Shown here one piece after another: positions 32,831 through 46,000 of a stretch of DNA of 64,000 bases. The stretch spans positions 46,026 through 110,025 of the forward strand of contig JAJKFJ010021658.1 in the NCBI GenBank assembly GCA_027382625.1, in the 5' to 3' direction. Position numbers and translations under genes: made by a program. The stretch is from Tetmemena sp. SeJ-2015 (Eukaryota > Ciliophora > Spirotrichea > Sporadotrichida > Oxytrichidae). The notes beneath the pieces were generated by a model that did no database searches, was not told the origin of the DNA, and worked only from the letters and a program-made list of their open reading frames with translations. Positions within the stretch are counted from its first letter, which is position 1. Each line of letters begins with the position of its first letter.

Positions 32831-34764
32831 TCAAGTTCTCAAGCAAGAGCATAATCTTGCGCAAAAGCTTTACTTCTGTTTGTAATAATGGAGAAGAATC
32901 TTATATACTGCTGAGTTTTTATTACACTCAGCTAAACAATTCCTTACTATTCTGCTATCCCAGTCTACTGACTTAAGTAAGTATTCCACGATTTTGATAT
33001 GGTTCCATCTACTAGCTACTTCTAGAATAGTTTCTTCTTTATGAGTGTCTAGATTTATAACTGAGGTCAGCTTTGGATTTGCTTCATTCTCTATCAATAG
33101 ATTTACAACTTCTAAATGGCCATTTAGGCAAGCTAAATAAAGAGGCCGCAAACCGAAGGTATTTGGCTTATTTATAGTGTGATTGGGATGCTCTTTTAAA
33201 TACATGTGCTGCTTTGGATCATTATCAAGATAGCCTTAAATCCATTTTAGAGAGTCTTCTCCTCCTCTAATTATAAAATTAACTCATAAAAATTTTACCC
33301 TGACAAATATGAGAAAAATTTATGCTCCCTTCTTAGTCTCTAGAAAGAATCTTATCTGAACCCAAATTAAAAGATAATTAAATACAAATTCCTATTAGAA
33401 CTACCTTAGCTCTTTCATTTTTTGTAAGGCCTCTCCTGTTCTTTGTGGGAATCTCCTTATCTCCGAAACTTAAAATATATTTTAAACAATGTCACTCTAA
33501 AGTATGTTTTATTAAAAATATCGCTTACCGCTTTTTCAAGTTTTTTAGCTTCATGACTTTTGAGTAATCCAACTGTTTTAATAAGATTTGATAGCTAGAC
33601 CCACCTCTTTTTAGCAGTAGGTCTTTCATTTTATTGCACACCTTGGAGCCCTTAAAGCATATCATCCTCAGCTTCACTTTAAGATTCTTTGATGACTTCC
33701 TAGCTATTCTTCAAGTTTTATGGTAGCAGCTCTTCTGAATTCAAAAAATAATCGTTACAAAATTAAGATTCTTTGTGATTGAATTATTTCTTTGAAACCA
33801 GGGCTTTGCTTTATTTTTTACGGTCTATCAAATGCTGATGAGTTTCTAGGGGTCTATCTTCTCTAGTATAAGTAGTAAGAAAATTCTGGTCTGGCAAAGG
33901 AGCACTCATCTGAGAAATATACTTTGATCTCCTCATTAAAGTGCCTTCGTCCTCAAAATGAATTGACTGTTTCTCTTTTTATCTCTATACTTTTGATTGA
34001 GTTTTCGAATCTGTTTTCAATTTCAATTGCTCCTCCCCTTTATCAAGTATAAATCTGACCTTATTCAATTTATGCAGACCTGGCAAGCCTCTCCTTTGTA
34101 AGTCGTAAGATCGAGAACTAAATTCCTCTTCTTCTATTTTCCAGTCCTTATTTGATTCAGTGGTGAGCATCTTATTGCTCTACTAAGATTGATGGGTCTT
34201 TTATCAAGGCTTTTGCGAGCTATGGTCAAAATCGTGATTATTGAAAAACTGGTTTTACTCTTCTTCCTCTTCTTATTAAAGTGAGACCAAAGAATTTTCG
34301 AGACTGATTTCGTCATCGTCATCCTCTTCTCCTTATTTTTGAGTTTTCTAAGCGTTTTAAGAGTTATTCTACTTGTTAAGTTACTAATTTTAAGATTAAC
34401 TCTTGTTTCTCTCATCTGACTTTAAGCTTAACTACTTCCTTTAACTTTAATTTTTTTTTGTTAATTTTAAAAAATGTGCCATTTTTAGATCAAATTAAAA
34501 ATTCTCCCAAAAAAAAATCTCAAGTTTCATTAAAAAAAATAAAATATCCCAGAGGAGCAACGATTAATTACTTTTTCTTTTCAGAATCAGCTCCACTTTG
34601 TAATTTTTTCAGCTTATGCTACCCACTACCCTCTCGCACCTAATTCTAGTCAACCTAGGAACTAAAAAAAAAGGTTTTTCCAACATGAAAATAAGTACAT
34701 TTTTTAGGATTCTAAGTTTATATCGTTGATGTCAACTGTTTCTTTAGCTTTAGAGGATGAAATA
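32831..34764 (-). CDS. Ankyrin-repeat protein with Gln-rich N-terminal region
   Basis: The N-terminal MDS probably starts MDISSSKAKETVDINDINLE at 34764. The central region (34415-33540) is Gln/Glu/Lys-rich (an acidic DDDDEISLEN, a run of Glu, then LQRRGLPGLHKLNKVRF). A 7-bp IES with pointer AAAAG near 34205-34225 joins SSQK-THQSQQSNKM. The C-terminal ankyrin repeats include GLRPLYLACLNGHLEVVNLL and EETILEVASRWNHIKIVEYL. It ends SFCARLCSCLRT-TGA at 32833-32831. A protein-interaction scaffold is the usual role of such repeats; the partner is unknown. The stretch 34440-34680 is not confidently assigned. Confidence 0.7.
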
Positions 34765-34991
34765 TCCATTCCTATTATATTTGGCTTTTGCTAGTGTAAC
34801 TTCATTTACTAGATATAAATTAGATTACGATTCTTAATATCCAATGACAATAATAGCTAACATCGTTTTCCACAAATGAAATTTAAAGTACGTTTGGAAT
34901 AAGGCAGCGAATGAGCAATTAAATAAGAGATTCTCATGATTATTATATATAAACATAGACATAAAAAGATATTGGAAAACAACAAAGGAGG

Positions 34992-35370
34992 TCAACATTT
35001 TAAGGTAAACAAAGCGCGAAGGGCGGTTCTGCATCCTTGTGGGTTCATCTTCTGAAGCTGATGAGGTCGAGGTCGGCGAGGAGTCTGTTGATGCAAGCGT
35101 CGGCTTCGCCTCTTGATCTCATGAAACCAGCTAAAGCAAGAGTCTTCTTCTTTCCAGTGATCTTTCCGTTCTCGTCCACCTAATAAAAACTTAGGGCGCT
35201 CAAAAATTACGTCGGCAACGTCGATCTGCACGGAGGCGGAGTCCTTGGCAGTGATCAGAAAAATATATTTACAGTCTGTTGGTGGCAGAGCACTTTCTGG
35301 GGATGTAGAGGTCTACAATCTTTTTCTCGTCGTTTTGCATTCCGGCAACCTGTTACTTACTTATTTAATA
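34992..35370 (-). repeat. Right arm of the 379-bp inverted repeat
   Basis: Mirror copy of 30134-30512, with no differences found. The two arms point toward each other across SHMT and the ankyrin gene (about 4.5 kb between arms). Confidence 0.95.
35045..35340 (-). CDS. 40S ribosomal protein eS21, copy 2
   Basis: Same protein, same CTG-pointer IES (mirror of 30233-30245) and same 31-nt intron as copy 1. Complete identity of exon, intron and IES means either very recent duplication, gene conversion, or an assembly fold-back. Both copies look functional. Confidence 0.93.
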
Positions 35371-35529
35371 ATAATAACCTTATTATAAGTTAGCAAATAA
35401 TTTTCTAATCTAAACATCCTCCGTTTTAAATATGATAAATCCCTCATTACTTGAAATTAAGAGAGAAAGAGAAAGATATAAAATTTTTTAAAAAATTAAA
35501 AAAAACCTAAAGGGGTAAGTCTTCAGAAG

Positions 35530-36508
35530 TTTAAAAACAAACCATATTCTAGACTTAAAAGGGAGTAGTTGAGAACTACGAGGATATCAGAAAATTCACA
35601 GTTTTGATAGTTGGAGTGGGTGGAATAGGTTCTGTTGTCGCAGAGATGCTGACAAGATGTGGTATGGGAAAACTGATTCTCTATGACTATGACAAGGTAG
35701 AACTAGCTAACATGAATAGAATGTTTTACCTCCCTACTCATGAGGGTCTTGCAAAAGTCGAGGCAGCTAAGAAAAGTCTCTAAGATATTAATCCTGATGT
35801 GGAGATTGAAACTCATAACATGAATATTTGCACAATTGAGAATTATGAGAAGTTTAAAGGAAGAATTGAAAATGGATCATTGACTAATTCAAGAGTGGAT
35901 TTGGTACTATCTTGCGTTGATAATTATGCTGCTAGGATGACCAAAATTTTTTTAAAATTAGCATCAATATTTTTTACCATTCTTTAATAATTTATAATGA
36001 TATATTTAAACATGGAATTTAATAGAGAATTACTCCTATTTTGAGCGAAAGATTAAAATTTACATAATGACTATCAACAGAGCATGTAATACTTTAAACC
36101 AGCCATGGTTTGAGAGTGGAGTGTCTGAAAATGCTATGAGTGGACACATTTAGCAGCTTATGCCCGGAGAATAAGCTTGCTTTGCTTGCGCTCCCCCTCT
36201 GGTGGTTGCAAGCGATGAAGATGAAAATCAAATTAAGAGAGAAGGAGTTTGCGCAGCCTCTCTTCCAACCACTATGGGTATAATTGCTGGCTTTTTGAGT
36301 TAGACTGTATTGAAATATTTACTAAGGTTCGGTGAGGTCAGCTCATTTTTGGGTTACAACGCTTTCAGTGATTTCTTCCCTCAGTACCCTTTTCACTCCC
36401 AACCCAGACTGCACAGATAAGAAATGCAAAGAGTTACAAGCTTATTACCTTGAGCACCCAGAGGAAAGAAGAATCAAAGAGAAGTAAGCTAATAGTTCGT
36501 TTATATGA
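35530..36508 (+). CDS. UBA5: UBA5-like E1 enzyme for UFM1
   Basis: Activates the ubiquitin-like modifier UFM1. Visible: [20 protein letters not shown] (nucleotide-binding GxGxxG), [36 protein letters not shown], then after an [34 protein letters not shown] (zinc CxxC), the catalytic Cys in [27 protein letters not shown] and PDCTDKKC (second zinc pair). TAG/TAA read as Gln in SGHIQQLMPGEQ. The IES at 35942-36066 has pointer ATGAC. The N-terminal NKPYSRLK is in a different frame from GVVEN (near 35563), and a second frame break is at about 36400; neither has a pointer. The last codons before TGA 36506 may be read-through into an IES. Confidence 0.92.
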
Positions 36509-36595
36509 TTATTGAGAAGATTGAAATGTTTAATCCAAGATGGCTGACTTACCCATTTCTGATCAGAAGGACCCAAAAAGCTACTTGTGGTATAA

Positions 36596-36720
36596 GGCTA
36601 GTAGTAGTAGTATAGAGTAGTTAGATCTAGTAGTATAGTAGTAGTATTGTATATCAATATTGTAGTAGTAGTAAGTGAAGTATTATAGTACGTAGTGTTA
36701 GTAGTAGTAAGTGTCGTAGT
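36596..36720. repeat. TAG/GTA-rich imperfect microsatellite
   Basis: Irregular repeats of AGT/TAG (for example GTAGTAGTAGTATAGAGTAG) extend over about 120 bp. They lie immediately before the abrupt rise in GC content. Useful as a boundary marker; no function claimed. Confidence 0.7.
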
Positions 36721-36749
36721 ATATGTATCTGTATAAACACACAACGATT

Positions 36750-39700
36750 TTGGGTCTTAATTAACGTTACTTTGATATGGCTTGGTGCTATATTTAATAT
36801 ATTTATCGCAGCCACTATGGCCACAGTCACCAGCGCTCCGGCCATCGAGCCAATTGAATTCCATCCACGAGAAGGATCCCTCGGTCCACCTTCGAGACGC
36901 TTGTGCCCGTGAAGATTCCCAGACTGAGTTCACTGTCCTGACTGGAACTTTATTTGACCATTCGTCACCGTAGGTCAACTGAGCGGCGAGATATTGCCCA
37001 TACCAAGGCCGTGCCAAGACCAGCCACCTCAACACCACTTTCGCAACCTGCCCACGCCGCGAGGCAGATAGTTCTTACTCCCAGTCCATAGTCTCTCACG
37101 GTTCGCATCAAATGCGCTTCGGGCATACCTTGAGCAATCCAGCTCAACTATCGCGCGTGATGTTCAGCCCTTCACTCTTCTATCCTCCTCGATGCGATGT
37201 GCACTATCACGCTTCCTTGAGTACCCAGGCCATCCTACAGCTTACTTCCCAAGTTGCAGGTCCCACCTCGGACGATCCTAGGCTCACTCTGGACACACTC
37301 TTCCGACGATGTTGTGGGAGTAGCTCGATTAATCTCATGCTAATTTAGACGGCTGTATGATAGGTGGAATGTTGTTGAACGTCTATTCTCTACGTCAGTC
37401 GCAGCTCTGCTCGCCCCCGCCACCTTCTTCCTCCCACTTTGCTATGCAGAAGTTGAGCACTATGTAAAGCGCTAGCAGCTCGCTCATCTTGTTCAAAAGC
37501 GCTGCTCTACCCTCTGCCACATTAGCCCAGATACTCACAAGAGGATGACAGAGTTGAATGAGGTCCGAAGGGGCCTCCTCCATCTCAGGACAAACTATGG
37601 CTCGCTGCACCAAAGGCTGATATCAAGGAACGCCGCTGAGTCGAGGAAGCTCAAGACTCATGTGTACTCCAAGCGTTCACTGATGATGATTGAGGCAGCC
37701 TCTAAGACGAATGCTGAAGTAACCTCACGTGCCAGTGCGGAGGAACTCAAGAGGAGGGCGCGTGAAGTGGAGGTGTCTAACATAGTATACTCGCAAGTCA
37801 TTGATGGAGTAAGAGAGTACTAAGAGTTCGTGCACTCCATAGTTGAGCACCACATTGTCAAGCCTAACTTTGATGGCCGCAATGCTAAGGTTCTCGCGTA
37901 CGCGCTGCTTGATGCTGACCATGGATTCAAAGAGTTAAAGGCCTCGATTAAGAGAAGCAAGTGAGAGCTCAAGGATGCTCTTGGCGAAGAGGGTGCGCGT
38001 ATCCACTTACTGCTCAAATCAATCGCGATGAAGGTGAGCGACATCATGAGGAAACGTCGAAGGCAGTTCTGCCTGTCTATGCTGGCGCAGTATGCGAGGG
38101 ACTTCGAGCCCAGGCGCTACACCTTCGACCTTGGAGACGTATTAGGAGGAGTGGACCTGGCAAGCGTGCCCCATCGGCAGCGCATCTTCAAGATAGCTAT
38201 CATGCAGGACGAAGTTGTCGATAACGAGTAAGTTAAGGGTGAGCGATAAGCCCTCTACCATGGGATAAACCTTTCCCATCGCACAGTGGAGGCCTTCTCC
38301 GCATTCACCTACCTGCTCTATGTCGCGAGTCAGCGGGCCTCCTGGCAAGAGAGTCGATAGAGGGCACTTGCATATGTGATGGATAATCTCGTTGGCGAGC
38401 TGGAGAAGTCGGCCCCCGTTCACAAGAACAACGAGTTCATCCGCTACATAGATGGGAGGAGAAGGAGGATGAAGAACCCTCATTTTGACATCATTATGCC
38501 TGCTTCCAATACTGAGAAGGTATCACTGCGACTCAACATCATCCGAGAGGCTATGGACTGGATAGATTTCGTCACACGGAGCACAAGGGTTATCAGCTGC
38601 ACGGCGGAGGAAAGTATCCATCACGTTTGGAACAACTCGATTTATCAAATGGCTGAAACGAACAAAGCTATAGCTGGAACTCAGGGTGCACTGATTCGGA
38701 GGATCCAATTAAACCAATAGCTCAAGGCAAAGTGCACTGTGATCTATGTCCAGGATGAGGCAAGGGTGCTGAGGAACTTAGATATTGAGCCCCGAATATT
38801 CAAACATAGCTGAGGGCTTACTTAAGGACGGCAGCGCTCATGAGCATAATATTATTCCCTTAGACCTCAGTTCAAGCAGATGCTCCCCCAAGCCAATTCA
38901 CAGCGACAGATTGGACAATTGATAGTAGACATGGTTATGAGCAAGCCCGCGCTCAAATAATGCGACAAGACTGAGCTTCGAGAGGCACTCTCAGCCAGGC
39001 TCAGCAGGGGATTGCTAGCATTAGACCCCTAGATAAAACAGAGCATGGAGTTTCTAGCAGAGAAGATGGGAGGTCGAGTAACAAAGTCATACTTGCAGCA
39101 GACTATGGGCTTCTAATTCAAGACATTGTTAGACCTTTCCTCACACAACCCGTCTTTAATGCCTGCTCACGCTATGGATATGATGTGAGCGACCCACAGC
39201 TTCCTTAGGCAGTCCTCAGTCTACGACACGGGAATAATTCGACTGTTGCACTTCAGTATGGAAGGCAAGGGTGATCATCTGAGCACCAAGGCAAGGATCG
39301 TGGCCAGATTTCTGCCCAGATTGTACCGAGGACGCAGCAAGACTCTTCAGTATACTTATAACAGGCAGGACTCAAGCATATTCGCTATCCCTTACATGTC
39401 TGAACAAGCAGGCAATCGACAAGCGCATTTAAGAAGGATGTTCATTGAACGAGTGCTAGAGATAGAGACTCTTAAGTAGGCCATATTTGGGACAACCAAT
39501 AAGCTCTCTTTAGTTCTGACTTAATGCGACATATACCCTGCGCACGTCTAGTGGACGATCTGAATTCTGGCCACGTGATACGGAACTTCACTTCAGAATG
39601 TTCTTCTCTCTATGTTCTGAAGGAGGAAGGCGAGTTTCAGCATAGTTGAGAGGGAGTTCTGTATCAGAACTGAAGAAGTGGAGCGGTGCAATTCCTCCGA

Positions 39701-42560
39701 CTCTCTAATAGATGTACTCTGTTCACACTGCGCACACAGCATAGGAATGAGTTGATTGCTATAAGCATAACTTAAGATGAGGAGCAGAGATTGCGAAGAG
39801 GAACAGCAATAATGTGAAACTGAGAGAGTGATATTATATCTAATTTTGACGCATAATTTATTTATCTATATAACGTTAACTTTATCCTCCTTATCTAATA
39901 CTCTAGCTAATTTATTATTTGTTTCCTAATTATGACTTCATTGCCTACCGGACACTCTGACTCTGAGCTCTTTGTGTAGCGTTGAAGCGGGAGAAAGCTA
40001 CTGAGCGCATTGACGGATGGGCTTCTCCAAGCTCAAGAGCAAGGCGAGCTGAGGGCATTTATTATCATGGTCTGCTGGTGCCAGTGGGTGTTGGATGCGC
40101 AGTATTGCAGATAGACTGTTGCCTTAGCCCAAGCCACCCTCTCTTAAGTGTGTTTCTGCTCTCTCCTAATTGTATAGAGTCTCGCTGAAGGACATTGCCT
40201 GTATTGGATTGATAGCACTTGCCTTGATACGTGCATGACGTCTCAGCGATTCTCAGATTGAAAAGCCGGCGGATGACGACTATTAGTTACAGCACCTCGA
40301 AATCTGCTTCTGCGTGCGAGCCGAGAGTGTGATCTGCAATGGCTATCTCAGGTTGCCGATCTACATAGCAAAAGTCGAAGGCGCGGCGTCTCATACGTCT
40401 CTCTCGAGCAAGCAATCCAATAAAGCCTCTTCCTCTCCTTGGACCGAGGCCAAGCTCGACTCGGATGAAGGAGAAGAGTCGTGCGGAACGAAAAGGCAAG
40501 CAGCACAGGTTCAGTGATGTTAGTTTCTTCTGGCGGGTTCGGCGTAGATTGAGTCAATTGCACATGAGCGAAGACCACAAGTCCACCAGCAAGTATGACC
40601 TCAGGCGAGTGTCCGTTAGCATGATGATGTTTTTATGTTGGTAGCCAGTTTGCTTTCCTTTAAGCAACTTGGAAGGTGGGGCGTGATAATTACAGGGGCT
40701 TTCTGCTCCATTCCATCATAAATGAAGACGTGATCTCAGGCTCCTACGAAAGATCATACTCAAGCCACAAAGGGAAATCATGGGATAAAACAGGTATACC
40801 AGAGGATTTTTGAGACCGACCGGAGGGCCGAAAGATCAAGATTTCAGGGTGAGAGGCTCAGTCGGGGAAGGGGAAATTAAGGGCTCCAGGGATTTGTGCT
40901 TAATTATTCATTCACTAGTAAAATAAAGTTCTGAATTACTATTAATAGTGGCATGTGTCTTTAATTAAATTTCTCACCAGGTAAAATCTTATTAAGTCTT
41001 AGGCTTAAAAAAGCCGCCTGTTTATCGCATCTTTTTCCATAGGAATCCCACCGTAATCCCCAAGCGGACGCATTGGTTTTATGTATCCGAAAAAAAAGCC
41101 AGCCATTTGTTCTCAGATTCATAACGGTATGCTTGGAAAAGATTTATTATCGGGCCGCATTGACGACAAACGGTGATTGAAAATAAAAAGTGGGTACGTT
41201 ATTGAGGCGGTCTCTCCATTGTACATGTGTATGTTCTACCTTAATACCAAAAAACTTCAAAAAAATGAATACAATAAAAAAATAATCGGTTTTCATAATC
41301 CATCACATATTGTTGCCGCGGCTCGACACGAGGTTATACCGAGGATACATTGTCCATCGCCGCTCCCAGAGACCACCTTCCCCCCACTCCTCCTAGAGTC
41401 AGCTCGATGTCTGAGCGCACAGCATGAATTAGGAGTTTTAATTCGTTGTATCCCATCATATACATGAGGATACTCTGACCTTAGGAGGTGCTCCTTCTTA
41501 TTGGAATGCTCAGAGTTATCCATAGATCATGATGTTATTGATGGAGAGGCTGCTTAGGGAACATGAATTGAAACTGCGTAAATGCCACCGGTGTTTTCGC
41601 TTTCCCAAAACACGAGGCGGTTATTTGTAGAACCCGTCCGCCAGCACTGTGCTATCTCTCCATTAATGTGAGTCGGAGCTGCCGTCTGCTGTGTGCATAG
41701 TGAATGTCTATCAGCTTGGCCATATGCCTTCTCATGGTCTCACCGTCCATTTCGAAACCGAGGACTCGTCCGATGTAGATTATGTTCTTTCCAGTCGAAT
41801 TCCCCCCTACGTCGCTGCCGCGAACACGGTGATCCACGCTCGCTATCGTCAGTGGCAAAAACGGCTTTACTGTCTCCTCCTAGAGCTCCGCTTGCTCTCC
41901 ACATCTGTGCGAATGTATGCGTAGTCAACCGCTCCGTTAGTAACACCTTTATTACTCTGGAGGGAGCTTGCCAGCGTAAGCTTGCCACACTACCTGGTGT
42001 CCGCTGCACATACCTACACAACTGATTAATATATCAATGCGCGCCCTCTCTAGCGCTAAGTGCGTCCTTCCACTTGAAGCTCTTCGGCCGAACTTCTAGA
42101 TAGTGTATGCGTTTCCTCATCTACGGGAGATATTTCACTGTCTGCCTCTTCTTTTCTCGAAATCGTGCCTCACGACTCGTAGATTGTCAGCCAGCTTGCT
42201 GTGCGCAACTCTGACCTATCCTAGCACAGTGCAGGCCTTGACTGTCTCGTAGATTTCTGCCTACTTAGTTGTAAAGCTCTCATCGGATGTTGTGTCATTG
42301 CCCTCAGAGGTCCGTAGCGGGCAAGATGGCAATAACTGCTCTCACGTACGACAGATGCGGTCACTGATCTTAAGCTTCGGTTAAGCACTGCCCCTACCGC
42401 GGTATATCGTGTGATGAATGTCGCGTATGACATGATTCATTTAGGGTAAAGTTGAAAGTTTGTGCATGAACAGTGGATGACACCGCGAAATACATAGCGA
42501 TCGATCCACATTGAGAAGATAGCTCGCCCGGCTTTCATAGCGTGCGCTTTTTTTTTTGCG
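36750..42560. other. GC-rich island of foreign or germline-limited origin
   Basis: Base composition changes sharply from the AT-rich background to roughly balanced GC, and changes back just after a T-run at 42549. CpG, absent elsewhere, is common. A somewhat AT-richer gap lies at about 40900-41310. Six-frame reading gives many short overlapping ORFs on both strands, as expected from GC-richer DNA. The only long signal is the frame listed at 37217-39560. I recognise no transposase, reverse transcriptase or bacterial gene. Possibilities are a germline-limited transposon, a transferred segment or a contaminant joined in assembly. Confidence 0.6.
37217..39560 (+). pseudogene. Long interrupted ciliate-code frame in the GC-rich island, unknown protein
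   Basis: One fixed frame holds about 780 codons with only four TGA (37962, 38811, 38841, 39186), whereas about twelve would be expected by chance; TAA/TAG occur within it. The stretches between read like protein: RWNVVERLFSTSVAALLAPA, LHLRTNYGSLHQRLISRNAA, YTFDLGDVLGGVDLAS, IREAMDWIDFVTRSTRVIS, ALSARLSRGLLALDPQIKQS and ARIVARFLPRLYRGRSKTL. Lys/Arg-rich, alpha-helical in character, no known motif. The TGA codons could be decay (TGG to TGA) or be read as an amino acid. A second open stretch in another frame (36958-37543) overlaps its start, so the 5' end is unclear. Gene status is uncertain. Confidence 0.4.
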
Positions 42561-43099
42561 ATCGCGTGCGCTCCATTAAAATACTATCGCACAACTCACA
42601 TCAATTAATTTATGGAAATGATTAACTACTCAATACTCATATAAATGAACTATAAGTGTGGATTGGAGCTTTTGAAGCTTTCCCAGAAAATAAATAGGGC
42701 CTCACTCTTGAAGAGAATCAGTTAACGAACTTCTAGCAAGTCTTGTAAGGGAACTTTGTTTGAAGTGATAATTACAAATTTATGAAACATGAACGTAACC
42801 TTGAGAACTTACTAAAATGATTTTTCATTTAATTTATTTAGAATAGAAATTATCCTATTTGGACGTATTTTCAGTCAATTTTCTTCTGCTTGAGCATAGT
42901 TAAAGTTTTTTATCAAAAGTTCTCAAACTCGATCATTGCTTTAAAAATACGTACAAATATTAGTATGATTTCTCCTGTATCCGGACTGCAAGTATCAGCT
43001 ACGTGAACGGAGTCTCTTTCCTACTCAGAACACCTCTTTCTATTACACTTGTCAATTGTGATATAGCATAAAATTATTATTTTTTTGCAGTGCGTGCGC

Positions 43100-46000
43100 G
43101 TCTTCAATCAACTATATAATTTCTTATTCTCACATAGCCTCATTTCACTTCATGAAATGAGAAACAGAATTAAAAAAGTAACTGGGAGACAAAACCCCAT
43201 AGAATTACTCATTTCCTTAGCCCAAAGCTTTGTTGATCAGCAATAAGGCTAGTACACTTATTAAGCTTCTTATATTTGAGTTTCTTACAAATGCACCAAC
43301 ATCTTAGACTTAACTGCATATACACTTATGCATCGACTAGTTCACTCCCTAGTTTATGTGAGAGCAAAATATTCAAAAACTGCACTCGTTCATCATTGTT
43401 GCTTCTACTATAGAATAGTCTATAACTCAAACAGAATAGCCTTTTAATTACAGAGTTATATTCAAGCATAATCCACAAAAAACCTGATTCTTAATGCTCC
43501 TGCGCTCTTATTCTTTACTCTTCACAATCCTACAATTCAATTTAAAAACTACTCTCAACTCTCTATAGACAAAATTTCATATTTCTACCTCAGCATCGTT
43601 CAAAACGTATTCTACTACAAGTACAAGAAATATCACGGTTTTAATCTTTAGATTCCTATGTCTGATATCATAAACTACTCTCATCATTAAGCTGCAATCT
43701 ATCAAGACTTAATATCTCGACCTTGAAGCTCAGATAGAATCAGCTTATAGGATTTATGGGGTTCTATTCTTATAATACCTGAGTGCACTTGACAAGCAAA
43801 ATCTACTGATATTGTGTGAGGAGTAGTGGTTAATATAACTATCTACCCCTTAATTTTCACACGAATGAGAAGCCAGTTCTTAAATGGATGATTAGGGAGA
43901 CGATATTATTGAAGCGTCCACTCAATTTAAGAGTTGTCGAAGACGAGAATGAGCATTTCCAGTTCTGACTCATATTACACGAGAAGAAGAGTCTACACTA
44001 GAGTAGGAAAGGAGATCTCTGTTGTAATATATAATTATTATGAACCTGAACTGCAAAATTAGTTAATCGTGTTCAGTAGCTTTATTAAGACAATCAACAT
44101 CATTTTTATTCTTAGCAATATACCATTTCTAACACAAGGGAACATAACTCCAATATATATAATGAAATTTCTAGACTGGCTTATCGACTCCATTATATAG
44201 ATGAGAGTTATGACTAAAGCAACCTATTCTGACTTTAAATATCAACTCTAGACTTTAAGCCACTATTGTTCAATATTCTCATTCTTTGTTATTTTAATGA
44301 TGTCAAGCAACACAAAATCTTTATGATTGTACTCTCTCGATGATGAATCTCAAACTATATATAAATAAACCAACTATTTGAGAAAGAGACAAAACAGTTA
44401 TAATTATTCGCCCAAGCTAATTAATTTAATCTTTAAATGAGTAGTCCTAATATTAGTGAATGAAGGAGATGAATCATAGAACCATGTTAGCACAAGACAA
44501 ACAATGATATTAATCGAGACTCTTTCCAAGTTTTGCTCAGGGATATTCTTAAGAAGGCACAGATGCTAACATATACCTAGAGAAATGAAAAATCCTACAA
44601 GTAAACAGCGTTATATAGGAATATTTTTTCAAATAAAAAAACTAATCCAGATCCTATATATATCGAAGTTTGACCAAATCGACGAATCTCTACATAGTCT
44701 TATGGATGCATATTCTCATAACATTTTTTGTTACCACCTTGCCTCTAGATACATTTATTAGTCTGTGTAATTTAATTAACTCTTTGACATCAAGGGATGC
44801 ACAATTGTGTCGTCTGCAAGTACTTTCTTATTTTCTATAATTTTTGTGTAGAAGAATGTTTTACACCGTCGTGCTTACAACTTCGAAGAATATCACAGGA
44901 TTGAATCAGACTATAGCTAGACAATACTCAATTGGAAAGAAAAAAGTTACTTCTAGCCAGAGATGTTTTCAATTTCTCCATCACAAAATTCAAAGCTTAC
45001 ATCCATCACCCTCCTAATACTCGGAGGTAGAACACCTAGTGGAAAACTAATAGAATTACACTAAGGCTTTCCAATAGAGTTCTAAACGAATAAACATGCC
45101 CTTTTAAATAAAATTATACTCTCTTTATCCCCTCATATCTAGTAAGTCACTTTTTGAACATTATTACAACATCACTGAAGTAAAACTAACAATGAGTCTT
45201 GTGAATTAATTTCCCTTAAATCGTATCATTATATTTATATAATTAACTTTATTTCTCTTTATTTATATACATAATTTTGCATTTTATATTTTTACTACCA
45301 ATTTATGAATTTTAAATTTAATTTAATATATTTCATATACATCAATAAATAGTTGTATTATATATTATGTCACTATTACGCATTTCTTAATCAACAAGCA
45401 CTCGCTAAAATCTCTGTATCACATCTTATACTGATTTTAAGTATTATTACCTAACATATATTTGCTAAAAAACAAAAATTAGATAGTAAATAGCTACTTA
45501 TATGTTCTGATAATTATCTATTCTTTATACTTACTTTTGCCAGACTAGTTCTACATTTGATGATCACTTGGGCTATTCTCAGAAGTTTAGGTTTTGTTGA
45601 GAATTTTGCAAAGTCTGCTCTCCGAAGCCATGCAAATGTACAGAGACTAATCTGGCAAACTCTTTAATGTAATTATTATCTTGAGGTTATTGCTGGTTAG
45701 GCTGAAATTGATATTTTCTGTTCTAGACTGTCCTCCCTATTAAAAGCCGTCTCAGGATTTTATATCAATGAGCGTTATAGAGATAAAATGTGATTTCATT
45801 AGAGAGCAGGCTAGGTTTCTTAAATCCGCCTTTTCTCCTTGCATCTATAGCCTAAAACCACAGGAAATTGAACGCCGATTGGAAATAAATGCCTGAGAAT
45901 CTACACTTCTATTATAGTAGTAACCCTAATAGACTGGAAGATCTTTGCATTGACATGTTCTGTCTACTATATTCTTATTAACTCTGAGCCGTTACTCCAT

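Noticed and set aside
40985..41320. Bacterial gene fragment in the AT-richer gap of the island
   Set aside because: The texture differs from its surroundings, but no frame gave a recognisable protein; not enough to claim transfer.
36750..42560. CRISPR array, rRNA operon or bacterial operon in the GC-rich island
   Set aside because: No regularly spaced repeats, no rRNA core sequences recognised, and TAA/TAG interrupt all standard-code frames within a few hundred bases.
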